DNA of 11,072 bases from CAYXUG01 sp964468655 (GTDB lineage Bacteria; Fidelibacterota; Marinisomatia; Marinisomatales; CAYXUG01): the NCBI GenBank assembly GCA_964468655.1, contig CAYXUG010000062.1, positions 1 through 11,072 on the forward strand. The letters run 5' to 3'. Both the position numbers and the translations under genes were made by a program. The notes under the pieces were generated by a model. That model searched no databases, was not told where the DNA came from, and saw only the letters and a program-made list of their open reading frames with translations. Of the stretch, positions 1 through 7,860 are shown piece by piece (positions within the stretch are counted from its first letter, which is position 1; each line of letters begins with the position of its first letter).

Positions 1-58
1 ATCTATCATAAATTGGTCAAAATTCACTTTGGTCCGTTTTTTAACTAATCACCAAATA

Positions 59-1870
59 CTAAAACAATTGAGGGAATAAGATGGGAACATACGTAATGGC
101 CAAAACGCCAATTAACATGATGACGAAAAAGGGCAGCGTTGATTTATATACTTCAGGCATTGATTTATTAAACCGGTAAGCTGAGAGGAACAGATTCATT
201 CCTACCGGAGGAGTTAAATATCCCAATTCTAAATTTGCTATAAATATAATGGCAAGATGTACAGGATCAATTCCAAAATGCGCTGCTACACCCTTAATTA
301 AGGGAACAACAACAATAATGGCTGAAAAGATATCCATCAAACACCCCACGATAAGCAGGAATACATTAAGAATTAACAGAAAAACAAATTTATTTTGAAT
401 ATTTTCAGACACCCAATTCATCACCAACATAGGGACCTGAGCATCTACGAGAAAACTTGTAAGTCCCATGGCGACACCCAGTATAATCAATACGCCCCCT
501 ACTAAGGTTGCACAATCAATAACAATTCTTGGAATGTCGTTTAATTCGAGGTCCTTGTAAACAAAAGATTCAATAATGAGGACATAGATCAGTGTGAATG
601 CTGCAACTTCTACCAACGTTGCAAATCCCCCAAATATCCCCACCAGAACAATCGCGGGTAAAGCAAGTTCCCATTTTGCTTTCCAAGCGGCAGATAATGC
701 TTTTTTCAGTTGAAATTTCTGGGGTTTTACCTTTGATATAATTCCTTGTCTGATACCCCATAATGCAACGACCAAAACAAGGAACAAGCCGGGAATAAAC
801 CCAACCAGAAATATTTTATTTATGGGAACACCTGCAGTTACCCCATAAATAATAACAGGTAAACTGGGCGGAAATAACAATCCCAACGAGCCGGAAACTG
901 TGATAAGTCCGATAGCAAATGGCAGGGGATATTTTTCTTCCAGCAACATGGGTAAAAGCAATCCGCCTAAAGCTAAAATTGTGACCCCGGAACCACCAGT
1001 GATAGCGGTGAAAAAACCACAGATTAAAGCAACAATTACGGGAGTTCCCCCTGGGAGCCATGAAACCCATGACTTAAATACATTGATGAGTCGTTTTGAA
1101 GCACCCCCTTCAGCTAAAAGATATCCAGTGAGCGTGAACAGCGGAATTGTGGGTAGTGTCGGTGAAACAACAATCCTGTAAGTTTCAGCAGGAATTGCAG
1201 CAATAGGAACATCATTGAACCAGAATAAAAGTACAGCCATCCCCCCGAGCCCTACAAAAATAGGCGATCCTAGAACAAGTGCACCCACAAGAGAAGAAAT
1301 CCCAAACGCTACAATGAGGGGTGTTTTAAGCGTTTCTCCCAATCCAATGGCACCCACCAAAACAACTGCTGACAGTAACAAAGCACGCATCAATGTATTC
1401 CGGCTGCTATTTAGGAATATTTGAATACCAATGATGAAAAAACCAATTGGCATAATGGATTGCACCACCCACACAGGAACTCCGGGAAGAACGTCCCTGG
1501 GAGAAGCCATTTCCGCCTTCACCAGTTGAAAACTTGCCCATGTAAGAAATAGGCAGACTCCTATGGCTACACTGCGTGAAAACCAGATTAATAAAGTGTC
1601 TTCTTCATCCCTGTTTTTTTGAATTGGCCCCGTTAGTGACAGCAGTTTATTTTCTCTTGCCGCGAGGATTGCACCCAAAAACATGATCCATAGGGTCAAA
1701 TGTTGAACAATTACAGATGAACCGGGAATACCTGGTTGTTTGATGAGGCGTGCAAAAATTTCAATACACGGTAAGGCAGCCATTGCCAAAAATGCGGTAA
1801 GGGACAATACATCCTCACCCCACTTTACACGACTGATGATTGGTAAGGAAATCTTTTCTTTAAGATCCAC
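59..1870 (-). CDS. TRAP transporter fused permease, DctQ-DctM type
   Basis: This is the inner-membrane permease of a tripartite ATP-independent periplasmic (TRAP) transporter, a secondary importer normally driven by a sodium gradient. The 603-residue product is a fusion. Residues 1-155 form the small DctQ-like part, with hydrophobic segments near 20-41, 52-71, 98-116 and 134-153. After a linking helix near 160-178, residues 185-603 form the large DctM part. Hallmarks of DctM are TGGSG at 291-295, GLLFPPSLP at 330-338 and the C-terminal LGYLTPPVGMNLF block at 549-561. The start is GTG, 8 bp after the receptor gene's stop, with no visible Shine-Dalgarno sequence; no better in-frame start lies upstream of the first membrane segment. 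The family and the fusion are clear; the substrate is not. It ends the T-P-QM gene set and should pair with the receptor and TatT encoded just upstream. Confidence 0.95.
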   Translation of the reverse strand: MDLKEKISLPIISRVKWGEDVLSLTAFLAMAALPCIEIFARLIKQPGIPGSSVIVQHLTLWIMFLGAILAARENKLLSLTGPIQKNRDEEDTLLIWFSRSVAIGVCLFLTWASFQLVKAEMASPRDVLPGVPVWVVQSIMPIGFFIIGIQIFLNSSRNTLMRALLLSAVVLVGAIGLGETLKTPLIVAFGISSLVGALVLGSPIFVGLGGMAVLLFWFNDVPIAAIPAETYRIVVSPTLPTIPLFTLTGYLLAEGGASKRLINVFKSWVSWLPGGTPVIVALICGFFTAITGGSGVTILALGGLLLPMLLEEKYPLPFAIGLITVSGSLGLLFPPSLPVIIYGVTAGVPINKIFLVGFIPGLFLVLVVALWGIRQGIISKVKPQKFQLKKALSAAWKAKWELALPAIVLVGIFGGFATLVEVAAFTLIYVLIIESFVYKDLELNDIPRIVIDCATLVGGVLIILGVAMGLTSFLVDAQVPMLVMNWVSENIQNKFVFLLILNVFLLIVGCLMDIFSAIIVVVPLIKGVAAHFGIDPVHLAIIFIANLELGYLTPPVGMNLFLSAYRFNKSMPEVYKSTLPFFVIMLIGVLAITYVPILFPQLF

Positions 1871-1878
1871 TGATTGTT

Positions 1879-2895
1879 TTAGCGATTTGGATAAGTGTTA
1901 ATTTTGATGGAGTCCAATTCAGCTTTGAATTCAAGGGCTTTATCGAAAATTTCTTCCGGTACGTATGAACCGCGTATTTTGGGATAAAATGTTTTGGTCA
2001 CATCCAGCCATTCCTGTTTTTCTTCTGGTGAAAGTCTGGTAACTGTCAAACCATGTTCTTTCATCACATTTATGGCTGCTTCATCTTGTTTAATGAGACC
2101 CATTATTTTTTTCTCAAAATCTGCAACAACTTCCATCATTGGGGCATGGTATTCCTTTGGAATTTCATCCCACTTTTTATTACTGATAATCAATGCGCCA
2201 ATTAATGGACCCCATTTAAAATCGAGCATGTAGGGCGCAAGGGCAAACCACTGAAAAGATAAAGCTGCGAGAGGTGTTGTTGAAAAAGCATCAATCAATC
2301 CGGTTTGTAAAGACGGCATAATATCTATTGCAGACAGCGGAACAGGGTGATACCCTGCTTTTTTATATAATTCCAGTGAATAATAATCTCCTGACCAAAC
2401 GAACAGGCTCAATTTTTTCATATCTTCCGGAGTTACAATAGGTTCTTTTGTAAACCAATAAACCCACCCGACATCCGCCCACGATAAAAATTGAAATCCC
2501 CTATCTTCTATCTCCGGGATTAGAAATGGTTCTAATTTGTTTCTGATATAAGAAAGATCCTTAAAATTCTCAACCAATGCAGGAATGTAAAATACATTCA
2601 TTTTTTTGCTGATTTCTGTCAATCCTTCAATGGTAGCTGCAGCTGCATGCAACTGGCCAATTCTAATTTTCCTAATAACGTCTCTTTCATCACCAGCCAC
2701 TCCACCGGGATATATACGAAGCTTCACTTTTCCATCAGTTACGACTTTCCATTCCTGCCCCATTTCCAGAAGAAGCCCGTGCCACGGTGAACCTTCCGGC
2801 GCAAGTGTCGCCATTTTGATTGTAATTCCTTTTCCATATAGAGTAAAATGGGAAGATAATATAAATAGTCCAATTAACAATTTATTTTTCATCAT
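1879..2895 (-). CDS. TRAP transporter solute-binding protein (DctP/TatP-like)
   Basis: This is the periplasmic receptor that delivers solute to the fused permease. From the chosen ATG the product is 338 residues, normal for DctP. It has a short signal sequence (KNKLLIGLFILSS core, probable cleavage near LYG-KG), then the family opening IKMATLAPEGSPWH, YPGGVAGDE and LQTGLIDAF. An upstream ATG at 2919 exists, but it would place MICFFERF before the signal peptide and overlap tatT by 17 bp. The paired ATGs at 2895/2892, 7-10 bp after the tatT stop and preceded by GAGAGA, fit better. At the position of the conserved receptor arginine (the KIRV block of classical DctP/SiaP) this protein reads LSLFVW, with Phe165 in place of Arg. 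That suggests a ligand other than a simple carboxylate. No lipobox is visible, so it is probably soluble. Confidence 0.93.
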   Translation of the reverse strand: MMKNKLLIGLFILSSHFTLYGKGITIKMATLAPEGSPWHGLLLEMGQEWKVVTDGKVKLRIYPGGVAGDERDVIRKIRIGQLHAAAATIEGLTEISKKMNVFYIPALVENFKDLSYIRNKLEPFLIPEIEDRGFQFLSWADVGWVYWFTKEPIVTPEDMKKLSLFVWSGDYYSLELYKKAGYHPVPLSAIDIMPSLQTGLIDAFSTTPLAALSFQWFALAPYMLDFKWGPLIGALIISNKKWDEIPKEYHAPMMEVVADFEKKIMGLIKQDEAAINVMKEHGLTVTRLSPEEKQEWLDVTKTFYPKIRGSYVPEEIFDKALEFKAELDSIKINTYPNR

Positions 2896-2902
2896 AAATC
2901 TC

Positions 2903-3856
2903 TCAAAAAAACAAATCATCTATTTTTTCTTTCAGCCATTCCGCTCTTTCCTGTGCCAGCGCGTTAGACAGTTTAAATTCCGGTTTTTCCTCCAAATCAA
3001 TAGAAAGCGCGAGATTTAATTTCTCAAGAAATGTCTTTTTGTCCTGATTCGATACGCAGACAGATTCGGCATAGGCAACATAGACAGAACCCCTTTTTCC
3101 ATCGGATAACTCCACTGCCTTTTCATAATGATGCAACGCTGTCATCCGGTCTTCTTCACTGAGAATGGGTTGATTTATCATGAACGAAAATTTGAGTTCA
3201 TGCAGAGCGCCACTATCGTATGCAGCGTTCCATTTAAGACCGGAATCAATTATTTCTCCAATAATAGGAAGATTTACAATTTCTTCCTGCTGGTCCTTTG
3301 AAATGGAAATTAATGCACCCCACGATGCCGCAAGCCAATAAAGGGTGGAAACATCTTCCATGTTTGTTCTGATCAAAGCAAGTCCCGGATTTTGTTCAAT
3401 CTGATTCATAAATCCGGGATATTTTATTTCCAATCCTTCGAGTGCAGATTGTTTTGCCCTGTTTAAAAAGTTTCTCGCCCGAAACCGCAATCGTGATGCC
3501 TCATAAATATCCTCATCTCTCATTTTTTCCGCATCCCTGTAGATAAAGCCATATCCGTACAAAGTATAAATTTGAGCCGCAGATAGAAGTAAATCAGGAC
3601 TTTCCGGTGATTGATTGACCATAAGCTCGAGCATCTTCATAGTAAAGGGCAATGATTCTTTAACCAGTTGTAAATCACTTTCCTCAAGAAATATTTTATC
3701 GAATCCTTCTATTGAATTGAAAACTGAATTGACAACCATTTTTCTTACCGAACATCCCTGCAAAATAAATAACAATAGAATAATCTGAATTAATTTAGGA
3801 GGTGTTCGGTGTAAAATTGAAAAGTGTTTTTTATAGCGTATATTCATAGTCGACAT
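2903..3856 (-). CDS. tatT: TRAP-associated TPR lipoprotein TatT
   Basis: TatT is the helical, TPR-like accessory lipoprotein of TPR-protein-associated TRAP transporters (TPATs), best known from Treponema pallidum. There it binds the solute receptor TatP and is thought to pass ligand through a pore. The 317-residue product has a basic n-region, a hydrophobic core at 22-32 and a lipobox LQGC with Cys35 as the lipidated residue. Family landmarks follow in order: a DLQLVKESLPF block at 61-71, SPDLLLSAAQIYTLYGYGF at 86-104, an R-rich RLRFRARNFLNRA stretch at 122-134, STLYWLAASWGALI at 170-183, and the C-terminal ending DDLFF. It starts 44 bp after glyA; ATG 3856 was chosen, though ATG 3847 three codons later is equally plausible. 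Its stop lies 7 bp before the receptor gene's likely start. Confidence 0.92.
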   Translation of the reverse strand: MSTMNIRYKKHFSILHRTPPKLIQIILLLFILQGCSVRKMVVNSVFNSIEGFDKIFLEESDLQLVKESLPFTMKMLELMVNQSPESPDLLLSAAQIYTLYGYGFIYRDAEKMRDEDIYEASRLRFRARNFLNRAKQSALEGLEIKYPGFMNQIEQNPGLALIRTNMEDVSTLYWLAASWGALISISKDQQEEIVNLPIIGEIIDSGLKWNAAYDSGALHELKFSFMINQPILSEEDRMTALHHYEKAVELSDGKRGSVYVAYAESVCVSNQDKKTFLEKLNLALSIDLEEKPEFKLSNALAQERAEWLKEKIDDLFF

Positions 3857-3900
3857 TGCTATAATGTATGAGAGAAATTCGGTGTGGAAAAATAGAAAAA

Positions 3901-5211
3901 TTAGTTTCTTAAATATTCATAGAGAGGAAACTGATTACATAATTCAGTAACCTGACTTCTTGTAGTTTTAAGTACATTTTCGTCTTCATCATTTTCAATC
4001 ACTTGACTAATCAATTCTCCGATAATTTCCATTTCGTTTTCACTCATCCCTCGTGTTGTCATAGCAGGCGTCCCAACCCTTAAACCGCTCGTTATCATGG
4101 GACTTCTTTCATCAAAAGGTACCATATTTTTATTGGTCGTGATACCGGCTTCTTCCAACAATCTTTCCGCCTTTTTCCCTGAAATATTTTTATTTCTGAG
4201 ATCAATTAAAATGACATGAGTATCCGTTCCGTTGGTTACAAGTTGAAAATCTCTTTCAATGAGGGATTCAGCAAGTTTTTTTGCATTTTTCACAATTTTT
4301 TTACAGTAGGATTTAAATTCAGGTTTAAGTGCTTCGCCGAATGCAACCGCTTTTGCGGCAATTATGTGCATGAGTGGACCTCCCTGTATTCCCGGCATGA
4401 CATTGGAATCAATGAGTTCAGAAATCATTTTGGTTCTTCCTGACTTAACGGCAATCTCTCCCCAACTGTTTTCTCTATCCTTCCCCATGAGGATCAAACC
4501 TCCCCGAGGACCTCTCAGTGTTTTATGTGTTGTTGAAGTGACCACATCACAAAATGACATGGGACTGGGATGTAACCCCGAAGCTACAAGTCCTGCCGGG
4601 TGTGCAATGTCCGCCATGAGAAAAGCACCAACTTCAACTGCAATCTCTTTGAATTGTTCAAATTCAATGAAACGCGGATATGCACTTCCGCCGCAAATTA
4701 TGAGTTTGGGTTTGACTTCCTTTGCTGTTTTGAATAATTCATCAAAGTTCACTCTTCCTGAATTTCTATCAACCTGGTACGATACTACATTAAATAATTT
4801 CCCCGAAAAATTCACCTTGCTGCCATGGGTCAAATGCCCGCCATGGGAAAGATCCAGTCCCATGATGGTGTCCCCCGGGTTCAATAATGTAAAATAGACA
4901 GCCATGTTTGCCTGAGAGCCGGAATGTGGTTGTACATTGGCATATTCAGCGTTAAACAGTTTTTTCACCCTGTCCCTGGCAAGATTTTCTGCCACATCCA
5001 CCCATTCACAACCTCCGTAATACCGCTTCCCGGGATACCCTTCCGCATATTTATTTGTCATTACTCCACCGGCAGCTTCCAGCACTGCTCGACTGACAAA
5101 ATTTTCTGATGCAATCAGTTCAAGTGTATTATGCTCGCGGTCGCACTCTTTTTGAACCGCGTTGTAGAGTTCATTATCAACTGACTTCAGAACTGAACTA
5201 TCCCCAAACAA
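3901..5211 (-). CDS. glyA: Serine hydroxymethyltransferase
   Basis: This cytosolic PLP enzyme interconverts serine and glycine with transfer of a one-carbon unit to tetrahydrofolate. The 436-residue product is intact. Visible landmarks are ELIASENFVS (31-40), TNKYAEGYPGKRYYGGCE (52-69), the cofactor-stacking histidine in GGHLTHG (His126), DIAHPAGL with Asp201 and His204, the PLP lysine in TSTTHKTLRGPRGG (Lys230) and the carboxylate-binding Arg378 in SGLRVGTPA. It is longer than the 417-residue E. coli enzyme mainly through an insertion at about 247-263 (NSWGEIAVKSG region), which I recognise from Bacteroidota and related SHMTs. The start is TTG: only ATA, no ATG or GTG, lies upstream in frame before a stop, and there is no Shine-Dalgarno sequence. 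The 67 bp AT-rich gap upstream is the widest intergenic gap here, so glyA may have its own promoter. It has no obvious functional link to the surrounding envelope genes. Confidence 0.98.
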   Translation of the reverse strand: MFGDSSVLKSVDNELYNAVQKECDREHNTLELIASENFVSRAVLEAAGGVMTNKYAEGYPGKRYYGGCEWVDVAENLARDRVKKLFNAEYANVQPHSGSQANMAVYFTLLNPGDTIMGLDLSHGGHLTHGSKVNFSGKLFNVVSYQVDRNSGRVNFDELFKTAKEVKPKLIICGGSAYPRFIEFEQFKEIAVEVGAFLMADIAHPAGLVASGLHPSPMSFCDVVTSTTHKTLRGPRGGLILMGKDRENSWGEIAVKSGRTKMISELIDSNVMPGIQGGPLMHIIAAKAVAFGEALKPEFKSYCKKIVKNAKKLAESLIERDFQLVTNGTDTHVILIDLRNKNISGKKAERLLEEAGITTNKNMVPFDERSPMITSGLRVGTPAMTTRGMSENEMEIIGELISQVIENDEDENVLKTTRSQVTELCNQFPLYEYLRN

Positions 5212-5278
5212 AACTATGCAGGATAAATAAAAATTTTGGAGTATTTAAATTGATCCATTTTAATAAAAATAATAGTAT

Positions 5279-6574
5279 CTAATCCCAGTCTGATTCTGCC
5301 TGCAATGATTCTGTCACTATTTCGTAACAGGGACCACTAGCCAATAATTTTCTTCCCGTTTTCTTTTCCGGATTCAGCATAAACCAATCACTTTTCGAAA
5401 ACAGAACCTCGTTTTCTTCCAGCCATTTTTGATCACGTCTATACCGGTTATAATTTTTCTCTTCACTTAATTTGAAATATTTATATGCAAGGGAAGCAAT
5501 CACTTTATCATCCGCAGATGGATAGTCACTTCTGCATTCTTTAAACAGATTATAGTAAACGTAACCTTTGCAGCCGAAAGTTTCTCCATTATCAGGTGCA
5601 ATCCTGATTGCTTTATCAGCCCATTCTAATGCATCATTAAACTTTGATTCCTCAACTTTCACTTTTGCTATTTTGACGGCTGTTTTAAAATCACGCTTGT
5701 CAAATTCATAAAGTTGCTCATATGAATCTGCACATTTATCAAGCTGATCTGTTTTGTAATACACATTGGCCAGTTTAATCAAAACAAGTTTCATTGAAAC
5801 AGTCTTATGGGATGGATTTGAACTGAGCAATCTGTTTAAAATAGTGATTGCCTCATCATATTGTTCGATTGCAGTCAATTGATCCACCAAATCAATTCCA
5901 AAGGATAGATTCTCTGAATTACTTTCAAACCGCTGCCTGTAAATATCCAGTGGATCTCTACCTGTTTTTTCAAACACATTGGCGAGATCCCCTTGCGCAT
6001 CTTTATTATTGGGCTCTAGAACCAGAATTTTTTGAAGAATATAAATTTGGTCTTCGTATCGTTCCATTTCACTGTACAATCCTGCTAATCGTTTCAAAAT
6101 CTTAACATCATCAGTCACCATATCCATTAATCGTTCATATTCCAGAAGTTCCTTGTTCTTGTCTCCTAAACGGTTATAGGCATAAGCCAGACGCTTGCGC
6201 AGTTCAATACTTTCAGGGAGCCGTTTTAGTCCCTGCAAAATGGCATATTCTGAACTGTCAAATTTTCCGAGGTACTCGTAGGCAACTGCCCAGTATTGAA
6301 ATACATCTTCTTCATTTCCTTTGTCACACCCGAGATTCACCAATTGTTTATAAACAAGTACAGTAGATTCCCAATCCTTATTTTTATAATACTCCGCCGA
6401 GCTACTGAGAAGCCGGGGACATTTTATAGTTCTTAGTGAATCGAGCCGAGCTGCCTCAGCTTCGGCAGAATCGTCATCAGAAGAATCATCGGGAGGTATA
6501 CAGCCAGAGACGATTAATAAAAAACAACCTATAGAACACAAAACGATAATCCTTATTAAATTTTTAAAATCCAT
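5279..6574 (-). CDS. TPR-repeat lipoprotein
   Basis: The 431-residue product starts at ATG 6574, 8 bp after the barrel gene's stop. Residues 6-24 form a signal sequence ending in the lipobox VSGC, with Cys25 lipidated. An acidic, low-complexity linker follows (PDDSSDDDSAEAEAA, 28-42). From about 57 to 375 the protein is a run of eight or nine degenerate 34-residue TPR helices, for example YWAVAYEYLGKFDSSEYAIL (94-113), LAYAYNRLGDKNKELLEYE (129-147), LAGLYSEMERYEDQIYIL (163-180) and AKVKVEESKFNDALEWADKA (303-322). The C-terminal tail (377-431) is not TPR and contains DWFMLNP. It is probably an envelope scaffold working with the preceding barrel or lipoprotein. TPR proteins of this type are common in FCB bacteria, but I cannot assign a specific function or partner. 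Confidence 0.88.
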   Translation of the reverse strand: MDFKNLIRIIVLCSIGCFLLIVSGCIPPDDSSDDDSAEAEAARLDSLRTIKCPRLLSSSAEYYKNKDWESTVLVYKQLVNLGCDKGNEEDVFQYWAVAYEYLGKFDSSEYAILQGLKRLPESIELRKRLAYAYNRLGDKNKELLEYERLMDMVTDDVKILKRLAGLYSEMERYEDQIYILQKILVLEPNNKDAQGDLANVFEKTGRDPLDIYRQRFESNSENLSFGIDLVDQLTAIEQYDEAITILNRLLSSNPSHKTVSMKLVLIKLANVYYKTDQLDKCADSYEQLYEFDKRDFKTAVKIAKVKVEESKFNDALEWADKAIRIAPDNGETFGCKGYVYYNLFKECRSDYPSADDKVIASLAYKYFKLSEEKNYNRYRRDQKWLEENEVLFSKSDWFMLNPEKKTGRKLLASGPCYEIVTESLQAESDWD

Positions 6575-6582
6575 TACTGTTA

Positions 6583-7860
6583 CTATCTACTTTTCTTTTT
6601 CATAAGCCATAAATCGCCTAAGGTAATTCCTACTGAAAGAGTCTGGTTGATTTCAGATTCGGTGGAAAGGAAACCATCTTTGATGGAATACTTGTATCCA
6701 ACATCAATCTGGTTTTCCGCTACGCCGAACGGAATTCCGAAACCTGCACTTAAACCTTTTTCAATCAGGGGCGAATCAGGGCGGAAAATATAGTATTGAC
6801 GATAAAATGTTCCAATGCGATAGTTGAGTTTTTTAAATAAATTTCTCGATTTTCGTTCCCATGTTAAAATCAAACCACTGCTTATTCGATATTCATTCCC
6901 TACATCAACAGAGTCTATTCTACTCATTAAATTAATGGATTCATCCTTCATAAACATTCTGATAACGCTTTCGCCGTAAAACAGAACATTGGGATTGATC
7001 TTATACGTAAATCCTGCTGAAAGTGTAGAAGGATAGGAAAATTGATTATGGACAATGACTTCTTCCTGTGTTCCTTTTATGGCTGAATTCCAGAAGGGAT
7101 GATATCTTGTTTCTGTAATCTTCTGATTGCCAATTGGGATTTGATATGACATGAAAAAGGACAGACCAAATTTTTGCAACAGTTGATTAGAAGTCCAATT
7201 CAAAGTAAAGAGAGTCCCTTTGAACTGAAACAATCTTTCATAGACAATTAAACCAAAAAATTCAGCTTCTGTTTTTTCATCCACAATTCCGTAAAGAAAA
7301 TCCAACTGAAAACTAACGTTATTGGTTTGATTCAATTTCCATGCAAATGCGGTAAACAGGGAGTTCAAACCCCCTTTCCCTGAGACAGTTTTTGGGACTT
7401 CTAATGTATCTATTTCATAAACAATATTTCCCAATGTGTCATTATCAACAGAGGTTGTATCATAAAATGTTGTTGTTGAATCATCTGATAATATGAAATT
7501 TTTTCGAGTTAAAGGTTTTATTCCCAATCCCCACGCAAACTTCTCAGCAATGGGAACTGACAAGACAGTTTGAGTTGAACCCCCAAATCCATTTTTAATT
7601 CCGGTCTTATGGTAGGTTAGTTCTCCCCCGCTATAATAAATGGACAAACGGGTGAATTTTGAAGCGGGCCAGGTAGTGGGATTATTAGGAGAATAAAATA
7701 AATTTCCATCCGTGATTAAGCCCGATGAAGCGAGTCCGGTACCTGCGCCGTCTGAACCATCAAAAAAAGAACCATAACTGACAGCATTGTAGGGTGTTTG
7801 CGCCGTCAGAAACCCGAGAAATAAAATGATTAATAGTGTTGAATATTTAGGGTGTTTCAT
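6583..7860 (-). CDS. Outer-membrane beta-barrel protein, FadL/PorV-like
   Basis: From ATG 7860 the product is 425 residues. It has a signal peptide (MKHPKYSTLLIILFLGFLTA, cleavage near Ala20) and an N-terminal segment typical of FadL/OmpP1/PorV-type barrels: a Gly-rich GSDGAGTGLASSG stretch at 35-47 followed by DGNLFYSPNNPTTW (51-64). The remainder is alternating polar/aromatic beta strands, ending LGDLWLMKKKSR, a tail style seen in FCB barrels. A TTG at 7884 would add eight residues before the signal peptide and is rejected. The chosen ATG overlaps the upstream lipoprotein gene by 14 bp, so translation of the two is probably coupled. FadL relatives move hydrophobic compounds across the outer membrane and PorV relatives act in protein export; I cannot tell which applies. 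Barrel class is confident, family assignment moderate. Confidence 0.8.
   Translation of the reverse strand: MKHPKYSTLLIILFLGFLTAQTPYNAVSYGSFFDGSDGAGTGLASSGLITDGNLFYSPNNPTTWPASKFTRLSIYYSGGELTYHKTGIKNGFGGSTQTVLSVPIAEKFAWGLGIKPLTRKNFILSDDSTTTFYDTTSVDNDTLGNIVYEIDTLEVPKTVSGKGGLNSLFTAFAWKLNQTNNVSFQLDFLYGIVDEKTEAEFFGLIVYERLFQFKGTLFTLNWTSNQLLQKFGLSFFMSYQIPIGNQKITETRYHPFWNSAIKGTQEEVIVHNQFSYPSTLSAGFTYKINPNVLFYGESVIRMFMKDESINLMSRIDSVDVGNEYRISSGLILTWERKSRNLFKKLNYRIGTFYRQYYIFRPDSPLIEKGLSAGFGIPFGVAENQIDVGYKYSIKDGFLSTESEINQTLSVGITLGDLWLMKKKSR

Noticed and set aside
1..58. Possible terminator after the permease gene (GGTC...GGTCC followed by a T run on the plus strand)
   Set aside because: The two arms are closer to direct than inverted repeats and do not form a stable stem on either strand.
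2606..3019. A 137-codon plus-strand open frame across the tatT/receptor junction
   Set aside because: Antisense to two well-recognised genes with no recognisable protein features.
4364..4897. A 177-codon plus-strand open frame inside glyA
   Set aside because: It lies antisense to a strongly conserved enzyme, its translation shows no domain or signal, and it is explained as a shadow of glyA codon structure.
5209..5216. Minus-strand TAGTTTTG, matching the Bacteroidota -7 promoter box TAnnTTTG
   Set aside because: It overlaps the glyA TTG start codon, so a transcript from it would lack that start, and no TTG -33 element is found at the right distance.
5212..5278. Promoter for glyA in the 67 bp AT-rich gap
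   Set aside because: The gap is plausible for a promoter, but AT-rich hexamers occur everywhere in it and none forms a convincing -35/-10 pair.
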